DNA from: Candidatus Halobeggiatoa sp. HSG11
Lineage (GTDB): Bacteria > Pseudomonadota > Gammaproteobacteria > Beggiatoales > Beggiatoaceae
DNA: 64,000 nucleotides
Direction: 5' to 3'
Assembly: GCA_030378105.1 (NCBI GenBank)
Contig: JAUCGL010000002.1
Location: 1-64,000 of the forward strand
Shown here: in pieces, positions 35,242 to 47,200 of the stretch
How positions within the stretch are numbered: the first letter of the stretch is position 1
How the letters are laid out: every line of letters starts with the position of its first letter
Notes under the pieces: model-generated
The model's database searches: none
What the model saw: only the letters and a program-made list of their open reading frames with translations
What the model was told of the DNA's origin: nothing
Made by a program: the position numbers and the translations under genes

Positions 35242-36762
35242 TCACTCCCCAAGTCGATACACCAATACAACCACCTTTGCCAACAGAACATTCCCCTGCC
35301 ATTCACCATTTACATGAACCAACACGTCAGGACTTATGCGAGCGAAGAACTTAGTTGCATCAGTAATACTATCTTGCGACACTATCAATGGTGATCCCGG
35401 CGGTGGTAAATTGGGCGGATTATCCAATGTGTCGAAAAATTCGGTATTGTCATCTGTAAGCACTGTCACCCCAAAAATATGCCAAGTGCCATTAAAACCA
35501 TCAATATCTGTTGGTGGTCCTTGTAACTGACGATGGTTGAATGGTGCAAATGGCTCATACTGAATAGTTTCTGCTGTAATACCACCATTAGGATTAGCGG
35601 AACCAGCAACAGCAAATACATCTCCAATCCGAAATTCTTGAGGACCAAAATGTTCAAATTGCCCACTTACATCTCGAAACAAAATGTTAGGAAGCAATTG
35701 CACCGACACTCCAAATATTGTTAAATTTTGGTTCTGAAGCTCAATATTATCCAGTGGCCCACTGAGTCGCATAGGCATGAAAGTTGAGCTATTTGATACT
35801 GTATTTACACTTATAGAATCAAGTATCAATATACCATCCTCATTGACTGAACCATAAACTTTGACTTGAGAACCAAGCCCAACATCTTCTAAACTACCTT
35901 TAATAACACGAGTGTCTGGACTAATATGTATCGATCGATGTTCCACTTCAAAATCATTAGAGCTAACAAAGCGTGTCACTGTACCATTCAATATGAAAGA
36001 AGTTCTAGGTGGTAATATATTTACATCCAAAGTCCGTATTTGAGTAGCTTGCAATACTTTCTTATCTACAGTTCCAATAACTTCCACTAGCTGTCCATTA
36101 TGTAATTCAGCGGATAACATTTGAACCTCACTATACGATATCAACAAACCATTATTACTGATAAAGAAAGTCTGGTTAGCTGCATCTAAATGAACAATCG
36201 TACCAGTTAATAAAATTTCTGGAACTGGTGGCAATCGTTCTAATAAAGTTGCTTGAATGCCTCTTGCTCCGGCTGATGGACCACTAACCCGCAAATAATC
36301 TCCAAGTCGAAGTTCAACAACTTGCTCGAAACCATGTAGTACAGTTTGTTCAGTAATAATTATAGTCTGTCCAGCTATTCTCAAACTATTGCCGGTTGGG
36401 CTAATAAATAACACTGGGCCACGTAAACTATCTTGATAGCTTATTTGTTCAGCGATGTCACGTTCGCTTTCTTGAGTACTGTCTACAGTTATTTGCATTC
36501 CCAAGCTAAGTTGTTCAAAATTGCTTGATTCACCGTTGATAAATATTTCAGATTGATTGGTATCGTAAGTTATGTCGTTAACGATAATACTACCAAAATC
36601 AGAAATAGGTCCAACATTGGTTCCTTTTTCTGTACCAGTTCCAGTACCTTCTAAGCCACCTTCAACAATATTTATGGTCTCGCTGTCACAAGCAATTAGA
36701 AGAGACAGAACTAGGCAAATTTTGAAAATCTGGTTATATGGTTTAAAAATGTTTAGATTCAT
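35242..36762 (-). CDS. Lipoprotein with repeated DUF5666 domains
   Basis: The 506-residue protein has a lipoprotein signal (LLIAC, Cys25) and a glycine-rich stretch (GGLEGTGTGTEKG). A series of OB-like DUF5666 repeats follows, starting with the family hallmark GPISDFGSIIVNDITYDT (~52-69); later repeats carry LRLGDYLRVSG, GQLVEVIGTVD and GLGSQVKVYG. DUF5666 function is unknown; members are secreted or outer-membrane-linked. The DUF6502 gene lies just upstream on the same strand with an 81-bp repeat between, a pairing that suggests shared function. Confidence 0.85.
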   Translation of the reverse strand: MNLNIFKPYNQIFKICLVLSLLIACDSETINIVEGGLEGTGTGTEKGTNVGPISDFGSIIVNDITYDTNQSEIFINGESSNFEQLSLGMQITVDSTQESERDIAEQISYQDSLRGPVLFISPTGNSLRIAGQTIIITEQTVLHGFEQVVELRLGDYLRVSGPSAGARGIQATLLERLPPVPEILLTGTIVHLDAANQTFFISNNGLLISYSEVQMLSAELHNGQLVEVIGTVDKKVLQATQIRTLDVNILPPRTSFILNGTVTRFVSSNDFEVEHRSIHISPDTRVIKGSLEDVGLGSQVKVYGSVNEDGILILDSISVNTVSNSSTFMPMRLSGPLDNIELQNQNLTIFGVSVQLLPNILFRDVSGQFEHFGPQEFRIGDVFAVAGSANPNGGITAETIQYEPFAPFNHRQLQGPPTDIDGFNGTWHIFGVTVLTDDNTEFFDTLDNPPNLPPPGSPLIVSQDSITDATKFFARISPDVLVHVNGEWQGNVLLAKVVVLVYRLGE

Positions 36763-36782
36763 GTTATTAAGTTTTAATTATT

Positions 36783-36863
36783 GGTAGTCCTGCAATATGT
36801 AGTGTTAAACCTACTAGGTTTTTGAAACCTAGTAGGTTTTTTGAAGCTATCACTACTTTTTAT
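36783..36863. repeat. 81-bp repeat with AAACCTACTAGG hairpin, second copy
   Basis: Flanks (GTCCTGCAATATGTAGTG; GAAGCTATCACTACTTTT) match the copy at 20912-20992. The core hairpin (36807-36840) is perfect here. It lies between the DUF6502 and DUF5666 genes. Confidence 0.75.
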
Positions 36864-36871
36864 ATGGCTAC

Positions 36872-37726
36872 CTAATTATTTTCTGGGCCTTTTACCTTAC
36901 GGTTATAAAAATAGATACTCACTCCAGCATAATAGCGATCCGTGCCTATAGCTTCTGGATTAGCATCTCTATCTTGAGCAGCAAACCAACGGTTAAGTTG
37001 TTTTAATGTTGCTAAACCTTCTTCGGCGGAAATTTTTCGTAATACAGGGAGAGCTTCGGCTGGCAAATTATTATATGCCACCTTTGTATGTAAATAACTT
37101 TTTTCAGGTGGATTGTTAAGATTATGGTTGATGGTATCTACCAAAGCAGCCACATCAGTACCAAAAATCACCAATTTGTCACCGATATTTCCCTCTGGTA
37201 TATATGCTTGTTGTGCCACTTGCAGGTTTCCATTTTTCAAACGTTCCACTGCACCTGTATGCAATAATTCATCCAACACCGCTCGTACAGGAATATCACC
37301 ACTATAGTCTTTAGCTAGACGGCTAAAACTCCCGGCTTCTCCTTCTAATGGCAGAATGGCCGGTTGTTTGTCAGAATTTTGATAAGCCGTATCCCGCAAC
37401 CAACCATTAAGTACCCGTGCAGCACGATTATACTGAACTGGACCAGTTAGCTCTTCTGAATGAGTTTTTAAACCACGCAATCGGGTGACTTCTTTACGCG
37501 AAAGCCCTGTTACCACAGCAACTCTGGCATTGGTTTGTTTACGACCGGGCAACACAAAATCCTCTTCCGCCACTGCTACAAATGCTTGGCGTGCCAGTTC
37601 ATCAAAACGTTCATAAGACAAGCCGAAACCTAACACCAATCGTGCGAGTGCTTTGAATATTTTGAATAAAGCTGTTTGTAATGGTCCAATAGTATCACTG
37701 GACTTATTTGGAGGAAGCTGTGTCAT
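36872..37726 (-). CDS. DUF6502 family protein (probable helix-turn-helix regulator)
   Basis: The 284-residue protein begins with a helical domain: ALARLVLGFGLSYERFDELA, then ARVAVVTGLSRKEVTRLR (~68-85), which looks like a winged-helix recognition segment. The second half (~165-284) includes VIFGTDVAALVDTINHNL. This is the DUF6502 pattern. No enzyme motif is seen. It is probably transcribed toward the DUF5666 gene and could regulate it. The regulator call is inference from the helix-turn-helix pattern. Confidence 0.7.
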   Translation of the reverse strand: MTQLPPNKSSDTIGPLQTALFKIFKALARLVLGFGLSYERFDELARQAFVAVAEEDFVLPGRKQTNARVAVVTGLSRKEVTRLRGLKTHSEELTGPVQYNRAARVLNGWLRDTAYQNSDKQPAILPLEGEAGSFSRLAKDYSGDIPVRAVLDELLHTGAVERLKNGNLQVAQQAYIPEGNIGDKLVIFGTDVAALVDTINHNLNNPPEKSYLHTKVAYNNLPAEALPVLRKISAEEGLATLKQLNRWFAAQDRDANPEAIGTDRYYAGVSIYFYNRKVKGPENN

Positions 37727-37811
37727 AGTTAAAGTTGTCTATAAAAATTTCGTGCCAAATCTTCAAGATTTTTACCGAGAACAAAATTTTTTCTGGAAAA
37801 GCGTTATAAGA

Positions 37812-37846
37812 TTAATGGTTAATGGTTAATGGTTAATGGTTAATGG
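37812..37846. repeat. TTAATGG x5 tandem repeat
   Basis: Five consecutive perfect copies of a 7-base unit. It is a possible slippage site between divergent genes (DUF6502 and the giant gene). Confidence 0.85.
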
Positions 37847-38126
37847 AAAAATATATGGTATTGTATTAATAATTAACAATAAGTCATTCATAATTAAACT
37901 CCTCATTCCCACATTCCAGCTAGAAATACATACCACGATACTCAAGTGTCACGAATAATACTAAACCAGAAAAAATATTTTCCCATCATTATTTCAATAC
38001 ATAAATGGGTAAAAAAGAATTTTTTACAATTAAATTAAAAAAAATTTGTTCTAATTGGAACTTTATGTTAATATTTTATTAAACGATAGTTCTTTTTAGA
38101 ATATTTTTACCATTTTTTTTATGCAC

Positions 38127-38161
38127 AAAAACCTTGAAGGTTTTGGAAACCTTCAAGGTTT
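38127..38161. repeat. AAAACCTTGAAGG palindrome, single copy
   Basis: The 35-base palindrome is the same as the units of the arrays at 50726-51045 and 63844-64000. It stands about 70 bases upstream of the first giant gene. Confidence 0.85.
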
Positions 38162-38229
38162 AGTTCCTTCAATATTTGGCGTAAGACAACGATATATAAA
38201 TTAAACATCAACAAAAAGGAAAACTATTA

Positions 38230-41200
38230 ATGAGTAATCATAATCCTTCGTCTCAGCGAGACACTCACTATCACCATAATACACGGTGGTTTTCTCTATT
38301 TTGCACATGGCTACTTGCATTTTGGCTATTTCCAGCCTTGGCCGCTCCACCAAATTGTCCCGTAGACGGAGCCTACGTTACTTATGAAGAAAGCAGTGGG
38401 GAATTACATATCCCAGCAATTGAATTAAAAAATAGCGAGCAAACTGGTGTTTACCGGGTTGAACTACGCTTGATAGCAACGAGTTCTGAATTTGAAGTCG
38501 TAAGTGCAGTACCTTCCAATATATCAGTATCCGAAGTACGCTCCAGTTACGATGCTGCAACTGGAATTGCGGAGCTCAATGGTTATTTACTTGATGCAAC
38601 AGGTAATATCCGCAGTTTCCATCAGGCAAAGTTTACCTTTAATCCTGAGAGTGGACGTTTTCTAGTTAACGAATTAACTGAACAACCTCAAAATATTTCT
38701 GGGATTAATGCACAGGTTTATACGGGTAACGAAACCGTATTCCCATTAGTACGTGGCGGAGCCGACCAATTCCTGCTCCCAGTTGAAATTGGTAATCAAA
38801 CTTTAAATTTGTTAGTTGACACCGGTTCTGATGCACTGCTAGTGTTTGAAGACCGTTTATCTGATTGCAATCGCAGTGTTAGAAGACGCGAAGATAGTCC
38901 TATCCAAGCAACTGACACGCCAGTTTCCAAATCCTACGCCAGTGGCACTCGTGAAGGTGTACTTGCTACTGCCTCAGTACGTATCGGTACTTATTCCCAT
39001 TCAGCCATGCAAATCATGCTGATTCGCAGCCCAGATTCCCAAAACGACCCTTCCCTTACCGCTAAAGGTGCTGATGGTATTATTGGTTTACGCCGTACTG
39101 CCGGCCTTAATTTCAGTAGTGATTCAGCACTTTTGGATGCTCCACTGAGTTTACTTACTCCACAAATTAACGGCGTGGAATTTAATTTACCGCCGGCTGG
39201 GGATGCAACATTAGCATTTGGTAAACAACCATTATTAGAACAAGCCAATGCAGATTTTATTTTCCGAGCTAAAGCTAAATCAGTAGCTGACCCAAATGAC
39301 CGTACCCAACGTAGAAGATTTGCTGATATGCAAGTGCCTTTCCGAGCTAAAACAAGTTATGGCGAGGCTGCGGGTGATGATTTAGATATTTTGTTTGATA
39401 CCGGTGCGGTTAGTCGTTTAGTGTTAGATACCAAAGTTGCCGAGAAACTTGGTTATAACTCTGCCAAAGAAGAATGGATGATTGATGAAAATGAGGAAAT
39501 TGAACTCAATCTCATCGGGTTGACTGAAACCACTACCTTGTATCCAAAGTTTAAAGTCTGGGAAGTCAGTGTTGCACCTTACAGCATGATGGGAGTGGAA
39601 TTTGAGGCGGTGTTGGGAATCAGCCGTTGGCAAGAATATGTGGTTGGGTTTGACTTTGTGCCTGAATCCAATGGTGGCCCTGATGGTACTATTTCCCTGT
39701 TGCGACGCTTGGATTTGCAGACTTCTCAAAATAAACAGGTTGAAACCAGTAGCAATTTAATGGATTTGCCCGGTTTGAATTCTCCCGGCAATGATGAATT
39801 TCCAGTAACGGATAACAGTGGCAGTCTCATAGTATTCCAATCTGACCGTGATGGCAGTGTTGGTGGTACTGATGTGTATATGTGGCAACGTGATTCTGGG
39901 TTGGTTAATTTAGCTGGTCTAAATAGTGTGGCTAATGAAAGTAATCCTAACCTAAGTGGTGATGGGCAGTTTGTGGCTTTTGTTTCTGACCGTACACCGA
40001 ATAAAGGTCTGGCCGACATTTATTTATACGACCTAGCTCAACAACAATTAGTTGATTTACCAAACCTTAACTCCGAAGCTGAAGACACCATGCCAGTTTT
40101 AAGTGGTGACGGACGTTATCTAGCTTTTGTGTCAGAACGTGACGGCAATAAAAATATTTATCTTTATGACCGTACTGATGCTACTTTCATAGACATGCCC
40201 AACGTCAACAGTGATTCAGTAGAAACAAGTCCAGCATTGACTTCAGATGGAAGTTTTCTGAGCTTCACTCGTCAAGTACCAGCTCACCAAACACCGAACA
40301 ACCAAGCGAATGATGATATTTTTGTTTACAATATCCTCAACCGTACCATGCTGCCACTGTCTAAAGGAATGCGTGGTGTCAACACTGGTTTTAACGAACA
40401 ACAGTCAGCATTAAACCAAGATACTTTGCGTCTTGCCTTTCACAGTAACCGCCGTAACCCTGAAATGGGTCTTTATAACCGGGATATTTTTGTGGTGGAT
40501 GCGATAACGCAAATACCCTTGTCTTTTCCTTGGTTAAATTCAGAATTTGACGATGTAGCTCCAAATTTTTCTGGCAATGGAGAGTCGTTAGTTTTCCAAT
40601 CTCGCCGGCTCGGTGGTGAAGGCGGTGCTGATATTTATCAATACCGTTTCCAATCCCAAGCATCTGCAACTACGACTGAACAAGTGGAAACCATTCCATT
40701 AACCCAAACAGCCGAAGGATTGTTTACCGCACCAGTTGATGTTGATAATCAAACCTTGAATCTATTGATAGATACCACCTTCCCGGCTTTGGTGATTTTC
40801 CGTGATACTAATCTCAATTTGACCGACACTGGAAAAACTGTTTCCTTGCCATTAGGACAAGGCCAGATTAACGGCACTTTGGCTACTGCGAATATCAAAC
40901 TCGGCATCCATCAAGCAAATATGCGTATTGTACTTGCTGAACGACAAGACTGTGCCGATGCACTTGGCCTATCCCTCACTGGGGCCGATGGTATTATCGG
41001 TTCTTTAGCTGGTATGCCCAATGTAGAAGGTGAACAACCAGATGTGCCATTACAAACGCTTAAACCAGCGATTAACCTTATCGAACTCAACTTTGATGCT
41101 GATGGAAAAGCTGGAATGTCCCTTGGTAAAATGCCGTTATTGGGCAAAATATCCCGCTCGGTGATGCACTACACCATGATTCCTAGCGAACGTGATCCAA

Positions 41201-44200
41201 CCAATCCGCATCAATCTAGCACCGACATGCGTGTACCTTTTGTATCTATAAGTTATCGTGCAGATGGCACTTCGGTGGGTGCTACTGGTGGGGCTAAGTC
41301 GAATTATAATAATCATCGCGACTTACCACAAGCCATAGCTGGAACATTACTTCAGGATAAAGTTATCTTGGATACGCAAATCGCCACAAAATTGGGCTAT
41401 GATGCAGCCAGTCAATCTTGGCCAAACGTCAATCATGTCAATTTTTCTTTGATTCTGTTTGGTTCTGATACTTTGTTGCCAATTGCGGAAAATGTGCCTG
41501 TTAGCAAAATTCAATTGGCTGATTTATCCAAAGCAAGTCATGCGGCGGTTATTGGCGTTGATTATTGGAATAATTATGTCTTAGGGATGGATTTGAATGA
41601 AAAAATGGGTGGCATAGTCTTAATTGTTGAACGTCAAAATACTCAATATACGACTACAGATGTTGAGACCAACACGCATTTTATCCCACTACTTGATATC
41701 AATAGTATCGCTGATGAGTTAAACGCAGATATAAGCGATGATGGCAAAACCATTGTATTCCAAAGTAATCGCTTGGGAGACGATGATATTTATGTGTGGC
41801 GACAAGGTTTGCTTGAATTGCCGGGACTGAATTCCTTGCAACCAGATTTTAATCCAAGTGTGAGTGGAAATGGTAATCTTATTGCGTTTGAATCATTGCG
41901 AAATGGACTGCCGGATATTTTCTTGTATGATATCAATGCAGGTAAGTTAATTGATTTGCCTAACCTCAACACGGATTTTCCAGAAGAATATCCAACCCTT
42001 AATGCTGATGGCACTTTGCTGGCTTATACAAGTCGGCCTGACATGCGCAATGCTGATACCTATCTGTATGATTTGACTACCAAACAACCTAAGCAATTTT
42101 ATTCTAGTTGGTTCAACACTGATGCTGATGAACTAAGCCCGACTTTAAATGGCACCGGTTCATTGATAGCGTTTGAAGGTCAGGGACGTGCCGATGGCAT
42201 GAGTTCTATAGAAGGAATAAATGTGGATGTGTATCTGTACAATCTGGATAGAGGCCGACTGCTTGATTTACCCAATCTCAATTCACCGTTTATTGAAGGA
42301 AATCCGGTTCTTAGTTCTGATAGCAACTTCTTAGCTTTTGATAGTAATCGCTATGACCCTTCTATGCTACATGTGGGTAATGATGTTTTACTCGCCGAAT
42401 TGTCTTCTGGTGAATTATTGGATTTACCCGGTCTGAATAGTGATTATGAGGATGCTGCACCAGCCTTGACTCCAGATGCTGAACATGTTTTATTCCATTC
42501 TAAACGTCCCGGCGGTGAAGGTGGTTATGATTTGTATCTCTATCATCGTGATACTGAAGATAATACTCGCTATTTTGTTTCCGCAGCTTATATGGAAGAT
42601 GGTTATGTTATTGATGAAATTGGTCGTCCGTTAGGTGACGTAACGGTTAGTGCAAGTGATGCAGACGGTAATTTAATTGGTTCTGTAGTGACGGATAGTG
42701 CTGGTAACTTTACTTTGAGTGTTCCGGTTGGGCCAGTGTTGCCAATAACTTATACTGTGGATAATGGCAAAGTGGTGGTTGATGAGGTTGGTGATGATAC
42801 TTATATCCCGGATTTTGAAGCTGGTAATTTGAAGTTCACTCAAGTTTGGGTGGAAGATACTATGCAAGCTGGGATGCCAACTAAGATTTGGTTTGATGTG
42901 GAAACTGAAACGCCTAAGCATAATACTTTCATGAAGCTTTATTTAGTGAATCTGCGAACTGGTTCTATTGATGATTTAAATATTGCTGGGGGGAATTTTG
43001 ATGTTGCCCATAGTTTGACGGCGTTGACGATTGATAAATTGGGGCATGTTGGTCCAGGTGATACGGTGACGAAAACGCAAGATTCGGATACGGTGACAGA
43101 AATCTCTTATCTCACTGATGATAATAGTAAAGCTCATGTTGAGCATAGTTTTATTGTGCCAGCCGGGGTGGAAAATGGGACTTATGCGGCGGTGTTTAGT
43201 ATTGGTCGGTTTGACTATAATCCAGAAGATGATGCGTTGCAATCTGAGGATGCTGCGGATAAACAGGATAATTTCTTGGCGGCTCCGGCGAGTGTGATTG
43301 TTGGTCAACCAGATAAGCCTAATTTGCGGATTTTATTCGCTGAGTTGAATAGCAATAGTTTTGAGTTGCCGAGAAAGCGTCCAGTAGATGGCAGTAGTCA
43401 ATTTAGTTCTGAATTAGTGCTGAACATGGAAGTTGAGTCGATGGCACAGGATACTGAATTGCCTGTGGATATTGTTTTTGCGTTGGATATTGATGGTCAA
43501 AGTTATCCGTTATCTATTGCTGATAATAGCGGTCGTCGTCCTTCTTTAGTTACGAAAAAGACTTATCCGGTGAGTTGTCGTGAGGAGACTCGTGAGGGTT
43601 ATCCGGCTGGTGAGCGTTGTGCTTCTTTATTTAAGCAGGATCAACAGGGTTATACTTATAAGCTGTATATTGATGAGGCAGCGTATGATGCTTTAGCGGC
43701 TTTAACTGCTGATTCTACTGTTAATTTGGTGATTCAGCTTGACCCTGATAAAACTGTGACTGAGTGGGAAAACAATACGGCGGATAATGTGAAAACAATG
43801 CCAGTGATGTTTTTGGCCTCGCCGGAAGATGTTGGAACAACTCGTTCTACACGGAGATCGGTTAGGGCAGATGATAGTGGTCATTCTCCACAGACTGGTA
43901 ATTGGGAATCATGGGTAACGGATTATGGTATTGATTTATTCAATCCACTTGACGAAGCTGAAGAATATGGTACCGATGATTTTGGTGTGGGTTACGCATT
44001 TCAAGCGAGCTTGACTTATGCAGAAAACACACACAATAGTACTACCTATCCCTATGCTGCCTCTTTTGATGGTACTGGTAACCGAGTTTATGTAGGCATA
44101 TTTGGCTATGAAATTGATATGCTAAGTGTGGATGTTGGTGCTGACATAAATGGAGACCAACTGCTCTGCACATGGTTTGGTTATGATGTTGATATTATCG

Positions 44201-47200
44201 GTGATGATATATGGAGTGGCTACTATGATATTGATGGTATGAGTCAAGAATCTGGTTGTGCTGGCAATTCCAAAGTAGACGTAACTTCAGAATATGAAAT
44301 TTTTAATACTCAATTGTATGGTGATGGTAATGAATATTTCAGTAAAAGTAAGTCTGTAGATAGTGACCCAAAAACCTTTGTTGTGGGTATAATTCCTATT
44401 ACTGTTACTGCTGGTGCTACGGGTGAATTAGGAATTCGTGGTAGTTTGGTTGTTGATACCAGTAATACACTTACTATATCAATTGGTCCTTACGCAGAAC
44501 TCACTGCTTATGCTGAAGGAGGAGTTACCATTGGTATATATAGTGGAGGAATTGGGATTGAATTGTTGCTGTTAGGTGTAGAAGTACCTTTTACCGCAGC
44601 TCTGCAAGTATTACCTTCTATACCACTTGCAACTTTCACTTTTGAAATACCTTTGGTTATCAGTACGTTGGATGGTGAATTTTATTTATGGTATAAGGCA
44701 TTTTGGGATAAGGACAAGTCCAAATACACTATTTTGGAATGGGATGGTTTTGAATGGGAATTTCCGCTGATTGATCCAGTATTTTTGTATTGGGCAGCAC
44801 CAAATCAGTTTGTGCTTGATACAACTGCTACTTCAGGTACTCTGCCTTCTGAGATAAGTTCAACAACCAGTGAATTAAATTATGATTTGAGTTCTACGAA
44901 TGATTTCGGTGCTGAATGGATGGGTACTTTTGACTTTGATGAGGGTACTTATGATTTTGAGGCCAGTGCAGACGACAGCTTGCTTGTCAAATTGGATGGC
45001 AATACTTTGTTTGATTTGCCCAAAGCAATTGACCTTGTGGGTAATGCTTACATATCAAGTACTGATGTGTCTGACTCGAAATCCTTCAGCCAAATCCTTG
45101 GAGGAACTGGTTCAATAGAACTTGACGGTAATGGGGATTATGTAGAAACAAATACAAATGTTGTTGAATTAGCAAAGGCTGACTTTACCATTGAAGCTTG
45201 GATTAAAACCACTGGCACCGGTCGAGCCATTGTTTCCAGTGATGATGGTGACACCAGTTGGGAAAATGGTGAAAAAGTCTTCTATATTGATGGCAACGGT
45301 CGAGTTTATTTTGTTGGTCATAGCAACGACTATATTAAAGGCAACACTGCTGTTAATGATGGAAACTGGCATCATGTAGCAGTTGTTTGGGATTATAGTG
45401 GCAGTGGTTCATCAGGTACCGGTAAAATTTATGTGGATGGTAACCATGATACTGCTTCAAGCGGCTATGCCGGCAATTACATGAATAACAGCGGTAATAC
45501 CCTGAAGATTGGCCGACCCAATTACAATGAAGCTCCTCATTATTTCAATGGTCAAATAGATGAAGTTCGTATTTGGAATGTGGCTCTTCAAGGTCGTGAC
45601 ATCAACGATAACAAAAACAAGCAATTGAACGGTAATGAACCTGGTTTGCAGGCGTATTATCGTTTTGATATGAATATTGAGAAGGAAATATTAGAAGATA
45701 CTACTATAGACATCGACGTGGACTATGAAAATACAGGCAGTAGTGCCAGTTTATCACTGGCTTGGACTAAGCTCAATACTTTCAACGTCTCCTACTATAA
45801 CAGTACGAATTGGACTGGTGATACAGTATGGACTGATATGGAAGATGAAATTGACCATGATTGGGATGACGGCCTTCCGGGTGATGATAAAAATGGTACT
45901 AATGAGTATGGGATAACCAACAGTACATTTTCCGCAGAATGGGAAGGTGAATTTGAGTTTGATGAAAGTGTCGCATATACTTTCGTGCTGACAACGGATG
46001 ACAATGCACCGAAACTCTATTTGGATGGTAGTCAACTTTCTTTTAGTGGTGATAATGGTAGCACAACTCCAGTTAGCGATAGTGACGGAAATATTGCCTA
46101 CTATGTCTACGAAGCCACTACACCATCCAATATAGATGCAAGTATTAATCATACTATTAAACTGCAATATTCTCATGACAATGCACCAACAGATGCCTTA
46201 GTGCAACTGGAATGGCAAGCTGAAGATAGCTTTATTGCCTCAGTAGTAGGAAATCTCAGTGTTCCGGCTATTTCTTACCAACCACTTTTATTTTTAGAAC
46301 CAAATGGCCATTGGGAGCATCCAAATAACCATGTCACTTGGGCTGGTGAATTTGATTTTGCTACAGATGGTTATTATGAATTTGTCGGTCGTTTCAGTGG
46401 TGGTATTGATGTTTGGGTTGATGGTAATAAATATCTGGGTACACGCAGTGAAAAAGGGCCAAAGGCTTATCATTTCTCGCCCAATTTAACTGCCGGTTAT
46501 CATGAAATCAAAGTTGTTTACCATACTGGTCCACAAACAGAATCGGTAGATAATATTGATCATCGTCCACTTACTATTGCCAATCTGGATTGGAATCTGC
46601 GTGCGGATGACGTTTTCTATACCTATTACTATCAATCGAAACAAGATATGATAGAAGATGATGTTACCGATGAAGAAAATTATCTAGGTCCATTTGGTGC
46701 TATTGCTCCACGACTCATTGAGAGAACTGTTCTTACTAGTAATAGCATTGATTTTTCATTAGATTCTAGTAAGCATCTGACTGAAAGCAATGGTGTTTAT
46801 CTGACAGATGGCACTGGTCATAATGTTACCGGTAATCCAAATATTACAAATTATACTGATCAGATTAAAGATGGATTTGCAGTACGTTGGTTAGGAAACA
46901 TCACCACCACTGCGTATAATACTGGTTATACTGGTAGTGTTTATGTATTCACCGCAAAAGCTGATGGTGATGTTGCTCTGTGGATAGATAATATTCAACT
47001 GCTTGATGAATCGAATACAGCTTTGACTACTTACCAAGAAGCTGTTTTTCTATATGAAGATACTGCTAATGCGATTCGTATGGAGTATGCTGAAAACAGT
47101 GGTAGCGATGCAGACGGTGGCGATGCGAATCTAACTTGGGCCAAAATTGCACCAAATACTTTCAATCTGCAAACCTTCACTAGCAGTGATTTATCAGGTC

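Larger units (their letters stand above)
37727..38229. other. Intergenic region before the giant gene
   Basis: A tandem TTAATGG x5 microsatellite lies at 37812-37846, followed by AT-rich sequence with ATTAATAATTAACAAT (like the 3'-end repeat) and, at 38127-38161, the first AAAACCTTGAAGG palindrome. AAAGGA at ~38216 is the likely ribosome site. Bases 38173-38229 (GGCGTAAGACAAC... onward) recur before the second giant gene. Confidence 0.6.

Noticed and set aside
42673-43308. Minus-strand ORFs within the giant genes
   Set aside because: They mirror the coding strand of continuous, domain-bearing genes and recur in both paralogues only because the DNA is duplicated.
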